20,895 nucleotides of DNA from Thermoleophilia bacterium (GTDB taxonomy: Bacteria > Actinomycetota > Thermoleophilia > Gaiellales > Gaiellaceae), in NCBI GenBank assembly GCA_013362295.1, contig JABFWJ010000297.1, forward strand, positions 1-20,895. The letters are read 5' to 3'. Every line of letters begins with the position of its first letter. The stretch's first letter is position 1. The position numbers and the translations under genes are program-made. This document shows, piece after piece, positions 12,407 to 20,368 of this stretch. Below the pieces are notes generated by a model, which saw nothing but the letters and a program-made list of their open reading frames with translations, did not search any database and was not told where the DNA came from.

Positions 12407-13553
12407 AGCCCGGCGCCCGCCCGATCGCCAGCGCGGAGGTCGCGAGCAGCCCGCTGAGCACCCAGAAGACGGCGCGCGCCCCGGCGCTCCCTGCGACGAT
12501 GCCCGCCGCGGCGGGTGCCGCCACCTGGCCGACGCGGTTGCCGGCGAGGCGGACGGCCAGCGCCGTCCCGCGCGCGTACTGCGGCACGAGCTGGACGACG
12601 AGCGTCATCGAGAGCGGCTGCCCGAAGCCGAGGCCGAGGCCGGCGGCGACGCACAGGAACGCGAGCGCACCGACGCTGTGGACGAATGCAACCGCGCCGA
12701 GGGAGAGCGCCGCGGCAGCCGCGCTGAGCGTGATCAGGCGCTCCCTCCCGACGCGGCGCACGATCCGGCCGATGCCGATGCGCGACGCCATCGAGGCGCC
12801 GGCGCGCAGCGCCAGCAGCACGCCGACCGCGCCGGGTGCGAGGCCCCGCTGTTCGCCGATCACCGGCAGGTACGCCGTGAAGACGTCGGCGGCGGAGAGC
12901 ACCGCGATGCTCGCGAACATCCCGGCCGGCACTCCGCGCGTCCTGAGAATCGTGCGCACGCTGCCGCGACTCGAGGCGGCGTCGGGCTCCGCACCGCCGC
13001 GACCCCGCTCACCCAGCGCGGCGAGCACGACGGCTCCGCAGACGATCAGCCCGGCGACGAGCATGGCGTCGCGGGTGGCGGGCACGAGCGACCCGGCGTT
13101 GTCGAGGACGAGGCCGCCGATCAGCGGACCGGCCATCTGCCCGAGCGAGACGCCTGCTGTGAGGAGACCGAAATCCCGGTCGTGATGCCGGTCGTCCGAC
13201 TCGCGCGCGATCACCTCCTGGACGCCGAGCGCGACGCCGAGGTGACCGAGGCCGAGCACGGCGCTCGCAGCTCCGAGGGTGAGCGGAGTCCGTGCGAACG
13301 CCAGCAGCGCGCAGGCAACGACCTGCAGCGCACACCCGGCCGTGACGAGCGGCGCGCGGCGGCGGTCGGCGGAGCGCCCGAGCGGGATCGCCAGGAACAG
13401 GGGGACGAGCGCGAACGCCGCGGTGACGAAGCCGACTTCCCGCACGCCGGCTCCCAGCCCGAGCAGGCGATACGACGTGATCGGCCGGGCCACGTACACC
13501 GCGGCCTGCGACGCGGTCAGCGCGGCGATGCAGAGCGCGACTCGGCGGTTCAC
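12369..13553 (-). CDS. MFS transporter, drug/metabolite exporter type
   Basis: A 394-residue major facilitator with about 12 transmembrane helices. The motif A loop between TM2 and TM3 is present (IPLGRSADRRRAPLV), and a half-motif recurs in the second half (IGRIVRRVGRERLI). The central cytoplasmic loop is rich in charged and small residues (GERGRGGAEPDAASSRG). No substrate-specific motif stands out; the closest general type is a multidrug/sugar exporter. The GTG start lies 28 bp after the ABC ATPase stop, so it probably belongs to the ABC operon and may export a product or metabolite linked to the imported compound. It ends 38 bp inside the MshEN-like gene, tail to tail. Confidence 0.85.
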   Translation of the reverse strand: MNRRVALCIAALTASQAAVYVARPITSYRLLGLGAGVREVGFVTAAFALVPLFLAIPLGRSADRRRAPLVTAGCALQVVACALLAFARTPLTLGAASAVLGLGHLGVALGVQEVIARESDDRHHDRDFGLLTAGVSLGQMAGPLIGGLVLDNAGSLVPATRDAMLVAGLIVCGAVVLAALGERGRGGAEPDAASSRGSVRTILRTRGVPAGMFASIAVLSAADVFTAYLPVIGEQRGLAPGAVGVLLALRAGASMASRIGIGRIVRRVGRERLITLSAAAAALSLGAVAFVHSVGALAFLCVAAGLGLGFGQPLSMTLVVQLVPQYARGTALAVRLAGNRVGQVAAPAAAGIVAGSAGARAVFWVLSGLLATSALAIGRAPGSRSPGSSEPSPR

Positions 13554-13581
13554 GCGCCCGGCTCGTCGAGCAAGCCTGCCG

Positions 13582-14661
13582 TCACTCGACGACGGCGCAC
13601 GCGTCGGGCGGGATGTGCACCTTCACATCGGCGGAGTCGACCTGCTTCGGGCTCTGCGCGGTCAGTGCGAGGCCGCCGGCGTCGAGCTCGTACTGGTAGT
13701 GGTCGCCGAGGAACGCGATCGACGTGACACGCGCCGAGATCGTGTTCGTGCCGTTGTACGTCGCCGCGTTCGCCGGCTCGACGACGAGCGACTCGGGCCG
13801 CACGGCCACCGTCAGCGACGCATGTGGCAGGAGTGTGTGCTCGACGTGCACGCGCAGCCCGCGAACCGCCTCGCCCGCATCGACGATCGCGGTGCTGTTC
13901 TCGTACCGCGCGACCATCCCGGTGATCAGGTTGACCCGGCCGACGAATTCCGCGACGAAGCGGTTGACCGGCCGCCGGTAGACGTCCTCCGGCGTCCCCA
14001 CCTGCTGCACGACGCCGCCGTTCATGACGAGGACGCGGTCGCTCATCGACAGCGCCTCGTCCTGGTCGTGGGTGACGAAGATGGTCGTGAGACCGAGCGT
14101 GTGCTGGAGGTCCTTCACCCAGCTCCGAGCGCGCTCGCGCAGCTTCGCGTCGAGGTTCGAGAACGGCTCGTCGAGCAGCAGCACCGACGGGGAGTAGACG
14201 AGCGCCCGCCCGAGGGCGACGCGCTGCTGCTGGCCGCCCGAGAGCTGGTGCGGGTAGCGCTGTTCGTAGGGCGCGAGATCGACGAGCTCGAGCACCTCGC
14301 GCACGCGCGTGCCCACGTCCTTCCGGCTCAGCTTCCGTACCTTGAGCGGGAACGCGAGGTTGTCGAACACCGTCATGTGCGGCCAGACCGCGTACGACTG
14401 GAAGACGATCCCCAGGTTGCGGCGCTCGGCGGCGACGTTCAACCGGCGCGAGGCGTCGAAGAACTGCTCGCCTCCCACCGCGATGCGTCCCTCGTCGGGC
14501 GTCTGGAAGCCCGCGATCGACATCAGCGTCGTCGACTTCCCGCAGCCGCTCGGGCCGAGCAGCGTGAAGAGCTCGCCGTCCCCGACCGTAAAGCTGACGT
14601 CGTCGAGGGCCCGCTGCTCGCCGAATGTCTTCCCGAGCAAGGCAACGTCGATCTCAGGCAT
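13582..14661 (-). CDS. ABC transporter ATPase (FbpC/AfuC/PotA type, with TOBE domain)
   Basis: A 359-residue nucleotide-binding subunit. Walker A is GPSGCGKST (36-44), the Q-loop Gln is near 88, the signature is LSGGQQQR (140-147), Walker B is VLLLDEP (160-166) and the switch His is in FVTHDQ (198). The C-terminal 110 residues are a TOBE_2-type domain (PESLVVEPANAATYNGTNTISARVTSI). Together these mark the importer class for iron(III), thiamine, spermidine, aminoethylphosphonate or sugar phosphates. The ATG overlaps the permease stop by 8 bp, indicating coupling. The substrate is set by the binding protein upstream. Confidence 0.93.
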   Translation of the reverse strand: MPEIDVALLGKTFGEQRALDDVSFTVGDGELFTLLGPSGCGKSTTLMSIAGFQTPDEGRIAVGGEQFFDASRRLNVAAERRNLGIVFQSYAVWPHMTVFDNLAFPLKVRKLSRKDVGTRVREVLELVDLAPYEQRYPHQLSGGQQQRVALGRALVYSPSVLLLDEPFSNLDAKLRERARSWVKDLQHTLGLTTIFVTHDQDEALSMSDRVLVMNGGVVQQVGTPEDVYRRPVNRFVAEFVGRVNLITGMVARYENSTAIVDAGEAVRGLRVHVEHTLLPHASLTVAVRPESLVVEPANAATYNGTNTISARVTSIAFLGDHYQYELDAGGLALTAQSPKQVDSADVKVHIPPDACAVVE

Positions 14662-16408
14662 CGTGACCTCCCGTCACACCGATACTCGAAGAGCCGTACT
14701 TGAAGAGTCGCGCGCCGAGCCCGAGCACGACCACGGTGACGCCGACCTGCACCATCGCGAGCGCCGCGACGGGCCCCACCGTTCCCTGGATGAACTGCGA
14801 CAGCATCGTGGTGCCGATCACCTCGTTGCCCGGCTTGACGAGGAAGAGCGCCGGGTCGTAGTCGCAGAGGATCTCGACGAACATCAGGATGAACGCGCTG
14901 AAGATCGCCGGACGCAGGAGCGGCAGGACGATGCTGCGGGACGTCCGCCACCACCCCGCTCCCGCCGCGCGCCCGGCGCGGTCGAGCTCCTCGCCGATGC
15001 GCGCCAACGTCGGGTACATCACGACGTAGGCGAACGGCAGGTTGCGGACGCAGAAGGCGAGCATGATCCCCCAGATGCTCCCGCGCAGCCAGCTGCCGAC
15101 GCCCCACGTCAGCAGATAGGTCCAGAAGAACCCGATGCCGACGATCAGACCGGGCGTCGCGCGCGGGTAGAGCATCACGAAGGGCAGCGCCTTCCTCAGT
15201 GGGAACCGCGAACGGTGAGCGACGAGCGTCGCGATCGCGACGAGCGCCGTCGCCAGCACGGCTCCGACGAGCGAGATCTCGAGGCTGTTCACGATCGCGC
15301 GGTGGAACTCGCCCGTCGCGAGCTGGTGCCAATTCGCCCACGTCAGCAGATGCCACGGGGCGACGAGCGGCGTCAGGACGACGACGACCGACATCACGGC
15401 GAGCCCCAGGACCGGGATCAGCGTGCTGAACACGAGGTAGAGCGCGATCAGCGCGGCGAGCGGCCAGCGCAGCGCGCGCAGCGGCAGCATCGCGTTGCGG
15501 CCCGCGCGCCCGGCGATCGACACGTAGCGCGCTTCCGCGCCCAGCAGGCGGTTGCGCAGGAGCAGCAGGAGCGTCGCGACGAGCAGCAGCATCATCGCGC
15601 CGGCACTCACGGTCGCCGGATCGGGCTGCGCCGCGTTCGTCCACTGCAGGTACAGGTAGCTCGACACGAACTTGATGTTCCGCGCCGTGCCCAGGAGCAG
15701 CGGGATGCCCAGCGAGGCGACCGCGAGCGTGAAGATCAGCGTGGCCGAGTTGAGCAGCGCGGGGCGAAGCATCGGGATCGTCACCGAGCGCAGCACACGC
15801 GCCGGGCTCGCGCCCGCGCTGCGTGCGGCGTCCTCGAGCGACGAGTCCGCCCGCGCCAGCGCGGCCTCGCAGGTCATGTAGGCCACGGGCAGGAGCCGGG
15901 AGGCCTCGATCAGCGACATGCCGGGAACGGTGTCGATCGCCAGCGTGCCGATGTGCAGCCGTTGCGAGAAGAGGTTTGTGAGATAGCCGCCCGGGCCCCA
16001 CACCACGATCCAGCCGAGCACGAGCCCGAGCGGCGGGAGCAGGATCGGCAGCAGGATCAGGCGGCCGAACGCGCGCCGAAGCGCGAGGTCGGTGCGGCTG
16101 ACGAGGATGGCCGCGGCCGCGCCGCCGGCCACGGCCACGGCCGTCGTCAGCGATGCGTACTCGATCGTGTTCACCCACGCCCGCCAGAACGCGCCGTCCG
16201 AGAACAGCTGGCGGTACGCATCGAGCGTGAGCACGCCGCCCGCCTCGTACAGCGGCCGGTCGCGCACCGAGGCGTACAGCATCGGCACGAACGGCCCGAC
16301 GATCAGCCCGACGACGAGGAGCCAGACGGCCGCCTGCAGCACCCCCGCCGGCAGCAGCTGCCGGCGGGGGCGCGGGAGGACGAGCGTGTCGTGGGCGACC
16401 GACGCCAC
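14654..16408 (-). CDS. ABC transporter permease with two fused BPD_transp_1 domains
   Basis: A 584-residue membrane protein with about 12 helices in two homologous halves. Each half has an EAA loop that docks on the ATPase: EDAARSAGASPARVLRSVTIP in the first and DRAGRAAGAGWWRTSRSIVLP in the second. The Gly 15-17 residues before the helical end is conserved. This single-chain double permease is the FbpB/AfuB/FutB and 2-aminoethylphosphonate type. The GTG start lies 6 bp after the stop of the binding protein, and the gene overlaps the ATPase gene by 8 bp, so all three are one operon. The N-terminal tail (MASVAHDTLVLPRPRRQLLP) is cytoplasmic. Confidence 0.93.
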   Translation of the reverse strand: MASVAHDTLVLPRPRRQLLPAGVLQAAVWLLVVGLIVGPFVPMLYASVRDRPLYEAGGVLTLDAYRQLFSDGAFWRAWVNTIEYASLTTAVAVAGGAAAAILVSRTDLALRRAFGRLILLPILLPPLGLVLGWIVVWGPGGYLTNLFSQRLHIGTLAIDTVPGMSLIEASRLLPVAYMTCEAALARADSSLEDAARSAGASPARVLRSVTIPMLRPALLNSATLIFTLAVASLGIPLLLGTARNIKFVSSYLYLQWTNAAQPDPATVSAGAMMLLLVATLLLLLRNRLLGAEARYVSIAGRAGRNAMLPLRALRWPLAALIALYLVFSTLIPVLGLAVMSVVVVLTPLVAPWHLLTWANWHQLATGEFHRAIVNSLEISLVGAVLATALVAIATLVAHRSRFPLRKALPFVMLYPRATPGLIVGIGFFWTYLLTWGVGSWLRGSIWGIMLAFCVRNLPFAYVVMYPTLARIGEELDRAGRAAGAGWWRTSRSIVLPLLRPAIFSAFILMFVEILCDYDPALFLVKPGNEVIGTTMLSQFIQGTVGPVAALAMVQVGVTVVVLGLGARLFKYGSSSIGVTGGHDA

Positions 16409-16414
16409 GGGTCG

Positions 16415-17506
16415 CTAGCCGAAGATGCCGTGCCAGCGCTTTGCGAACGCGGGCCGGTCGTTGACGAACTTCTGGGTGAAGCCCGCGACGAACACGTTCT
16501 TCTGGCCGACCTTCTTGTAGACGTCAGCGAGCGTGTTCGTGCAGCCGTCCGACGGCACGTAGTCGTTCCGGAACGCCGTGAAGCCGGCATCGCACATCGC
16601 GAGCTGTCCGGCCTTCGAGTAGACGAAATCGAGGAAGAGCTTCGCCGAGGCGGGGCTCGCAGCCTTCTTCGTCACACCGATGCCGCGGGTCACGATCGGC
16701 GTCGCGTCGGTCGCGTACGTCCAGTCGAGGATCTGCGCGAACTGCGAGTTGTTCTTGATCGTGAAGCGGGCGGTCGGCGACGTGAGGTATGCGGCCACGG
16801 CGCCGCCCTGCGCGACGAGCTGCAGCTGCGACCCGACGCCCGTCGTGGGCTTCAGCCGCTTCGCGATCGTCTGGAGGTTCGACCAGCCTTTCTTCTGCAC
16901 GTACCCGTACAGGCCCGTGTAGCCGAACGTGTTGTCGACCGTGTATCCGGTGAGCTTGCCGTACGTCGCCGCGTCCGAGGCGATCGCCGCGACCGACGTC
17001 GGCACCTTGTCCTTCAACAGCAGCTTGTTGTAGACGATGATCGCCGGATCGGGCGACATCACGTACACGCCTGGGTACTGCTTGACGAAGCTCGGGTACT
17101 TGTCGAGATCCTGCGGCGTGAAGTTCTGCACGTAGCCCTTGCGTGCCGCGTAGACCCAGAGGTTCGGAGCGCTCGCGATCAGTAGGTCGGCGGTGCGCAC
17201 GCCCTGCGCCGCCTCCGATGCGTACTTCGAGAAGATCGTGTTGTCGTCGAGGTCGTACTCGGTGACCTTGATCCACGGGTAGTAGTAGTGGAAGCGGTCG
17301 ACGAGCGCGTTGAAGTTCGCGGCGGGCGGGTTTCCGTAGACGACGATTCCCGACTCGCCCCTCGATTGCTTGATCAGCGCGGCCAGGGGCCCGGGCTTCT
17401 TCGCGGACGTCCGCGCATCGGCGACGCCCGCGGCGAGCACGGCTGCCGCGAGCACGAGGCTCGCAACCGCTCCCCACCGCACGATGGACTTTCCGCTCAC
17501 CTGCAT
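16415..17506 (-). CDS. ABC transporter substrate-binding protein (FbpA/AfuA-like)
   Basis: A 363-residue exported binding protein. The signal peptide core is WGAVASLVLAAAVLAAG with likely cleavage after GVADA. The fold is the class II periplasmic binding type (SGIVVYGNPPAANFNALVDRF, ASEAAQGVRTADLLIASAP, PDPAIIVYNKLLL, VTKKAASPASAKLFLDFVYSKAGQ). The usual lipobox Cys is missing, unusual for a one-membrane bacterium. The Tyr-Tyr pair that holds iron in FbpA is not evident (the matching region reads GGAVAAYLTSPTARF), so iron is doubtful; phosphonates, sugar phosphates or organic acids fit. GGAGGAGG precedes the ATG at 17506 very closely; the in-frame GTG two codons on has better spacing. It is divergent from the kinase gene, so this operon is likely its target. 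Confidence 0.88.
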   Translation of the reverse strand: MQVSGKSIVRWGAVASLVLAAAVLAAGVADARTSAKKPGPLAALIKQSRGESGIVVYGNPPAANFNALVDRFHYYYPWIKVTEYDLDDNTIFSKYASEAAQGVRTADLLIASAPNLWVYAARKGYVQNFTPQDLDKYPSFVKQYPGVYVMSPDPAIIVYNKLLLKDKVPTSVAAIASDAATYGKLTGYTVDNTFGYTGLYGYVQKKGWSNLQTIAKRLKPTTGVGSQLQLVAQGGAVAAYLTSPTARFTIKNNSQFAQILDWTYATDATPIVTRGIGVTKKAASPASAKLFLDFVYSKAGQLAMCDAGFTAFRNDYVPSDGCTNTLADVYKKVGQKNVFVAGFTQKFVNDRPAFAKRWHGIFG

Positions 17507-17551
17507 CCTCCTCCGAGTTGACGTGCTTGGCGGCGGGGAGTGTGGGGCGAC

Positions 17552-17618
17552 TTTCGCGCGCTGTCGAGACTTCCGGCCGTTGTCGCGGTTTCGTCCGTTG
17601 CGGGCGTTTTGTTCGTTG
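17552..17618. promoter_or_regulatory. Direct-repeat operator array between the ABC operon and the two-component genes
   Basis: Three copies of a 12-bp unit close to TTTCGTCCGTTG begin at 17571 (TTCCGGCCGTTG), 17589 (TTTCGTCCGTTG) and 17607 (TTTTGTTCGTTG), exactly 18 bp apart. Each outer copy matches the middle one at 10 of 12 bases. A weaker copy, TTTCGCGCGCTG (17552, 9 of 12), lies 19 bp ahead. The array lies between both starts, just ahead of the kinase -10, fitting binding by the response regulator encoded next door. Confidence 0.65.
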
Positions 17619-17647
17619 TGTTCACACCGCTGCGATCCGGCGCTTCC

Positions 17648-17653
17648 TACAAT
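17648..17653 (+). promoter_or_regulatory. -10 hexamer of a leaderless kinase transcript
   Basis: TACAAT is followed by 7 bases and the GTG at 17661, placing transcription start at or beside the start codon. No Shine-Dalgarno sequence is present. TTCACA at 17621 is 21 bp upstream, too far for a normal -35; the repeat array may compensate. Confidence 0.5.
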
Positions 17654-17660
17654 CAGCACG

Positions 17661-19247
17661 GTGCACCGGATCCTGGGCAGGCCTGCGCTCTCGACGCGGA
17701 TCCTCCTCCTGCAGCTCGCGCTGATCGTCATCACCGTCACCGCGGGCTTCGTCGTCTCGCTCGTGCAGGCTCGGCGGCAGATCGACCATCAGGCCGGCCA
17801 GCAGTCGCTCGCGATCGCGCGCACCGTGCGCTCGCTCCCGGAGATCCGCGCGGCGTTCGGACAGGCGCGTCCGTGGACGGTGATCGATCCGATCGCGGAG
17901 GAGATCCGCCGCAACACGCACGCGGCGTTCATCGTCGTCGCGAATCGCCGCGGGATCCGCTACTCGCACCCCGACCCGTCGAAGATCGGGAAGCCGACGT
18001 CCACCGACCCGAGCGTCGCCCTGTCCGGACGCGAGTTCGTCGGCGTGCAGACGGGGACGCTGGGCCGCTCGGTCCGCGCGAAGGTCCCGATCTACGGCCG
18101 CGACCACCGCGTGATCGGCCTCGTTTCGGTGGGCGTGCTGGAGAGCGCGGTCAGCGCCCAGCTCCTCTCCGACCTGCCCGTGATCCTGATCCCGCCGCTC
18201 GTCGGGCTGGCGCTCGGCGTCCTCGGCTCGGTCCTGCTGGCGCGCCGGATCAAGCGGCAGACCTTCGGCCTCGAACCGAACGAGATCGCGACGCTGCTCG
18301 AGCAGCGCGAGGCGGTCCTGCACGGCATCCGCGAGGGGACGGTCGCCGCCGACCGCCACGGTCGGGTCACGCTCGTGAATGACGAGGCGCGGCGCCTGCT
18401 CGCGCTCGAGGACGACCCGATCGGGCACAAGCTGACCGAGATCGTTCCGGCCGGTCACGTTCGTGAGGTGATGTCGGGGGCGAGTGAGGGGCCGGACCAG
18501 ATCGTGCTCGTGGACGACCGCGTGCTCGTCGTCAACCGCATGCCGGTATCGCTGCGCGGTCAGCACGTCGGGTCGGTCGTCACCCTGCGCGATCGCACGG
18601 AGCTCGAAGGGCTGCTCCGCGAGCTCCACGATGTCCGCAGCCTGGCCGACGCGTTGCGCGCGCAGGAGCACGAATTCGCCCACCGGCTGCACGTCGTCGC
18701 GGGCCTGATCGAGGTCGGCCGCTACGACGACGCGGTCGGATTCATCGAGAGCCAGGCGCTCGTGCACCAGCGGCTCGTCGAGTCGATCGTCGAGAGCGTC
18801 GGCGACCCCGCGCTCCTCGGGCTCCTGCTCGGCAAGGCGGCGATCGCCTCCGAGCGCGGCGTCGACCTGCGCGTCACCGACACCTCGCTGCCGGCCGCGC
18901 TCGACGACACGCGTGATCTCGTGACCGTCGTCGGCAACCTCGTCGACAACGCGCTCGAGTCGGTTGCGCCGCTCGGCAGGGGCTGGATCGAGGTCTCGGT
19001 GCGCCCGCACGAGGACGGCTTGCTGATCCAGGTCGCGGACTCCGGGCCCGGCGTCGATCCCGCGCTCGTCGACGAGATCTTCAACGACGGCTTCACGACG
19101 AAGGCCCGCCGCGGCACGGGCCGGCGCGGCCTCGGTCTCGCGCTCGTCAGCCAGGCCGCCCGTCGACGCGGCGGCCGCGTCCACGTCGAGAACGACGGCG
19201 GCGCGCGCTTCACGGTCTTCCACCCCCGCGTGGTCGTCACGGCATGA
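17661..19247 (+). CDS. Sensor histidine kinase, CitA/DcuS type
   Basis: A 528-residue membrane kinase. TM1 is about residues 12-34. An extracytoplasmic PAS-like sensor follows (QSLAIARTVRSLPEIRAAF .. FIVVANRRGIRYSHPDPSKIGKP), the fold that binds citrate or C4-dicarboxylates in CitA/DcuS. TM2 is near 175-200 (VILIPPLVGLALGVLGSVLL), followed by a cytoplasmic PAS (about 210-320). The dimerisation helix has phospho-acceptor His337 in RAQEHEFAHRLHVVAGL; the family's usual Asn is His here. The ATPase has the N box NLVDNALESV (N430), DSGPGVDP and GRRGLGLALV. The open frame runs far upstream, but GTG 17661 is chosen because TACAAT precedes it and the upstream part is antisense to the binding-protein gene. 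The ligand is unproven. Confidence 0.9.
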   Translation: MHRILGRPALSTRILLLQLALIVITVTAGFVVSLVQARRQIDHQAGQQSLAIARTVRSLPEIRAAFGQARPWTVIDPIAEEIRRNTHAAFIVVANRRGIRYSHPDPSKIGKPTSTDPSVALSGREFVGVQTGTLGRSVRAKVPIYGRDHRVIGLVSVGVLESAVSAQLLSDLPVILIPPLVGLALGVLGSVLLARRIKRQTFGLEPNEIATLLEQREAVLHGIREGTVAADRHGRVTLVNDEARRLLALEDDPIGHKLTEIVPAGHVREVMSGASEGPDQIVLVDDRVLVVNRMPVSLRGQHVGSVVTLRDRTELEGLLRELHDVRSLADALRAQEHEFAHRLHVVAGLIEVGRYDDAVGFIESQALVHQRLVESIVESVGDPALLGLLLGKAAIASERGVDLRVTDTSLPAALDDTRDLVTVVGNLVDNALESVAPLGRGWIEVSVRPHEDGLLIQVADSGPGVDPALVDEIFNDGFTTKARRGTGRRGLGLALVSQAARRRGGRVHVENDGGARFTVFHPRVVVTA

Positions 19248-19921
19248 TCCGCACGCTCGTCGTCGACGACGACCCGATGACGGCGTCGATCCACCACTCC
19301 TACGTCGAGCGCGTGCCGGGCTTCACCGTCGTCGGGGAGGCGCACACCGGCGCGGGCGCACTCGAGGCCGCGCACGGGCTCGCGGCCGAGCTCGTGCTGC
19401 TCGACATCTACCTGCCCGACATGAGCGGGCTCGACGTCCTGCGCCGGCTGCGGGAGGCGGACGAGCGGCGCGTGGACGTGATCGCCGTCACGGCCGCGAA
19501 GGACGTCGACACGCTGCGCACCGCGATCCACGGCGGGGTGATCCACTACCTGGTGAAGCCGTTCTTCTTCGACACGCTGCGCGAGCGGCTCGAGGCGTAC
19601 GCCACGCTGCGCAGGCGGCTCGACCGGCTGCGCGAGCCGGACCAGGAGGACATCGACCACGTCTTCTCGCTGCTGCGCTCGCAGGGCCGTCACTCGCTGC
19701 CCAAGGGGATCTCCGCGCCCACGCTCTCGCTGATCGTCGACGCGCTGCGGGAGGCCGACGGTGAGATGACCGCGAACGAGATCGCCGACGCGACGGGCAT
19801 CAGCCGCGGTACGGCACGCCGGTACCTCGAGTACCTGGCTGCCACCGGTGCCGGCGAGCTCTCGCTGCGCTACGGCGCAACCGGCCGGCCCGAGCACCTG
19901 TACAGGCTCACCGCTACGTAG
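19244..19921 (+). CDS. Response regulator, CitB/DcuR family
   Basis: A 225-residue regulator. The receiver domain (1-120) has the acidic pocket DDD (8-10), phospho-acceptor Asp54 in LVLLDIYLPDMSGLDVL, the conserved Thr in AVTAAKD and Lys in LVKPFFFDTL. The C-terminal helical output domain contains GISRGTARRYLEYL, the HTH of CitB/DcuR-type regulators. The ATG overlaps the kinase stop (ATGA), so the pair is co-translated. Family logic suggests it controls the divergent ABC operon through the 17552-17618 repeats. It ends 8 bp inside queF, tail to tail. Confidence 0.92.
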   Translation: MIRTLVVDDDPMTASIHHSYVERVPGFTVVGEAHTGAGALEAAHGLAAELVLLDIYLPDMSGLDVLRRLREADERRVDVIAVTAAKDVDTLRTAIHGGVIHYLVKPFFFDTLRERLEAYATLRRRLDRLREPDQEDIDHVFSLLRSQGRHSLPKGISAPTLSLIVDALREADGEMTANEIADATGISRGTARRYLEYLAATGAGELSLRYGATGRPEHLYRLTAT

Positions 19922-20282
19922 AGGCGGTGATCGTGATCCCGCCGCGCGCCTTTTGGCGCAGGGAGACGCGAACGTCACTCGGCTCGAGCGCGAGCGCTAC
20001 CGCCACCTCGTCTCGGATCTGCACGGCGAGCGCTTCGCAGAACGCGCCCTGCTCGCGGAACCTCGAGAGGTAGATCTTCAGCGACTTCGACTCGAGGCAG
20101 AGCTCGCGCGGCCGGTACTCGATGCGAGCGGTGTAGAAGTCGGGCTGGTTCGTGATCGGGCACATCGCGGTCAGCTCGTCGCTGACCATCTCCACCACCT
20201 CGACGCCCGGGTTCGGAAACGTCTCGAGGCCGATGTACGCATCGCTGCCGGCGTGCCCGAGGGCGACGAACTCCTGCTCCAC
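19914..20282 (-). CDS. queF: NADPH-dependent 7-cyano-7-deazaguanine reductase (short QueF)
   Basis: A 122-residue single-domain QueF that reduces preQ0 to preQ1 in queuosine biosynthesis. The nucleophile is Cys41 in ELTAMCPITNQPDF, with Asp48 as the catalytic acid. The substrate/NADPH-binding ESKSLKIYL (64-72) and the C-terminal RGGITIT are also present. In the usual 'GxFHE' motif the His is Cys82 (GAFCEAL), while Glu83, which contacts the substrate, is kept. Length fits the unimodular class. TAGAAT lies 6 bases before the GTG start, so the message may be leaderless. No queC, queD, queE or tgt is nearby. It overlaps the response regulator by 8 bp. Confidence 0.92.
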   Translation of the reverse strand: MEQEFVALGHAGSDAYIGLETFPNPGVEVVEMVSDELTAMCPITNQPDFYTARIEYRPRELCLESKSLKIYLSRFREQGAFCEALAVQIRDEVAVALALEPSDVRVSLRQKARGGITITAST

Positions 20283-20288
20283 GGCCGG

Positions 20289-20294
20289 ATTCTA
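20289..20294 (-). promoter_or_regulatory. -10 hexamer of a leaderless queF transcript
   Basis: TAGAAT on the minus strand, then CCGGCC, then the GTG at 20282. There is no room for a ribosome-binding site. A TTGCGT-like -35 lies 23 bp upstream, which is too far. Confidence 0.45.
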
Positions 20295-20368
20295 CGTTTG
20301 CGATCGAACGAGGTAGGACGCAAGATCCGGCGAGCCTGTCCGGTCGCATGGGCCGACGGGTGGGTCGT

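Noticed and set aside
14309..17185. A 958-codon open frame on the plus strand
   Set aside because: It runs antisense to three ABC transporter genes, is Arg/Asp/Glu/His-rich without any domain, and is a usual artefact of high third-position GC.
16415..17506. Iron(III)-binding protein (FbpA proper)
   Set aside because: The adjacent Tyr pair expected for ferric binding is not evident; substrate left open.
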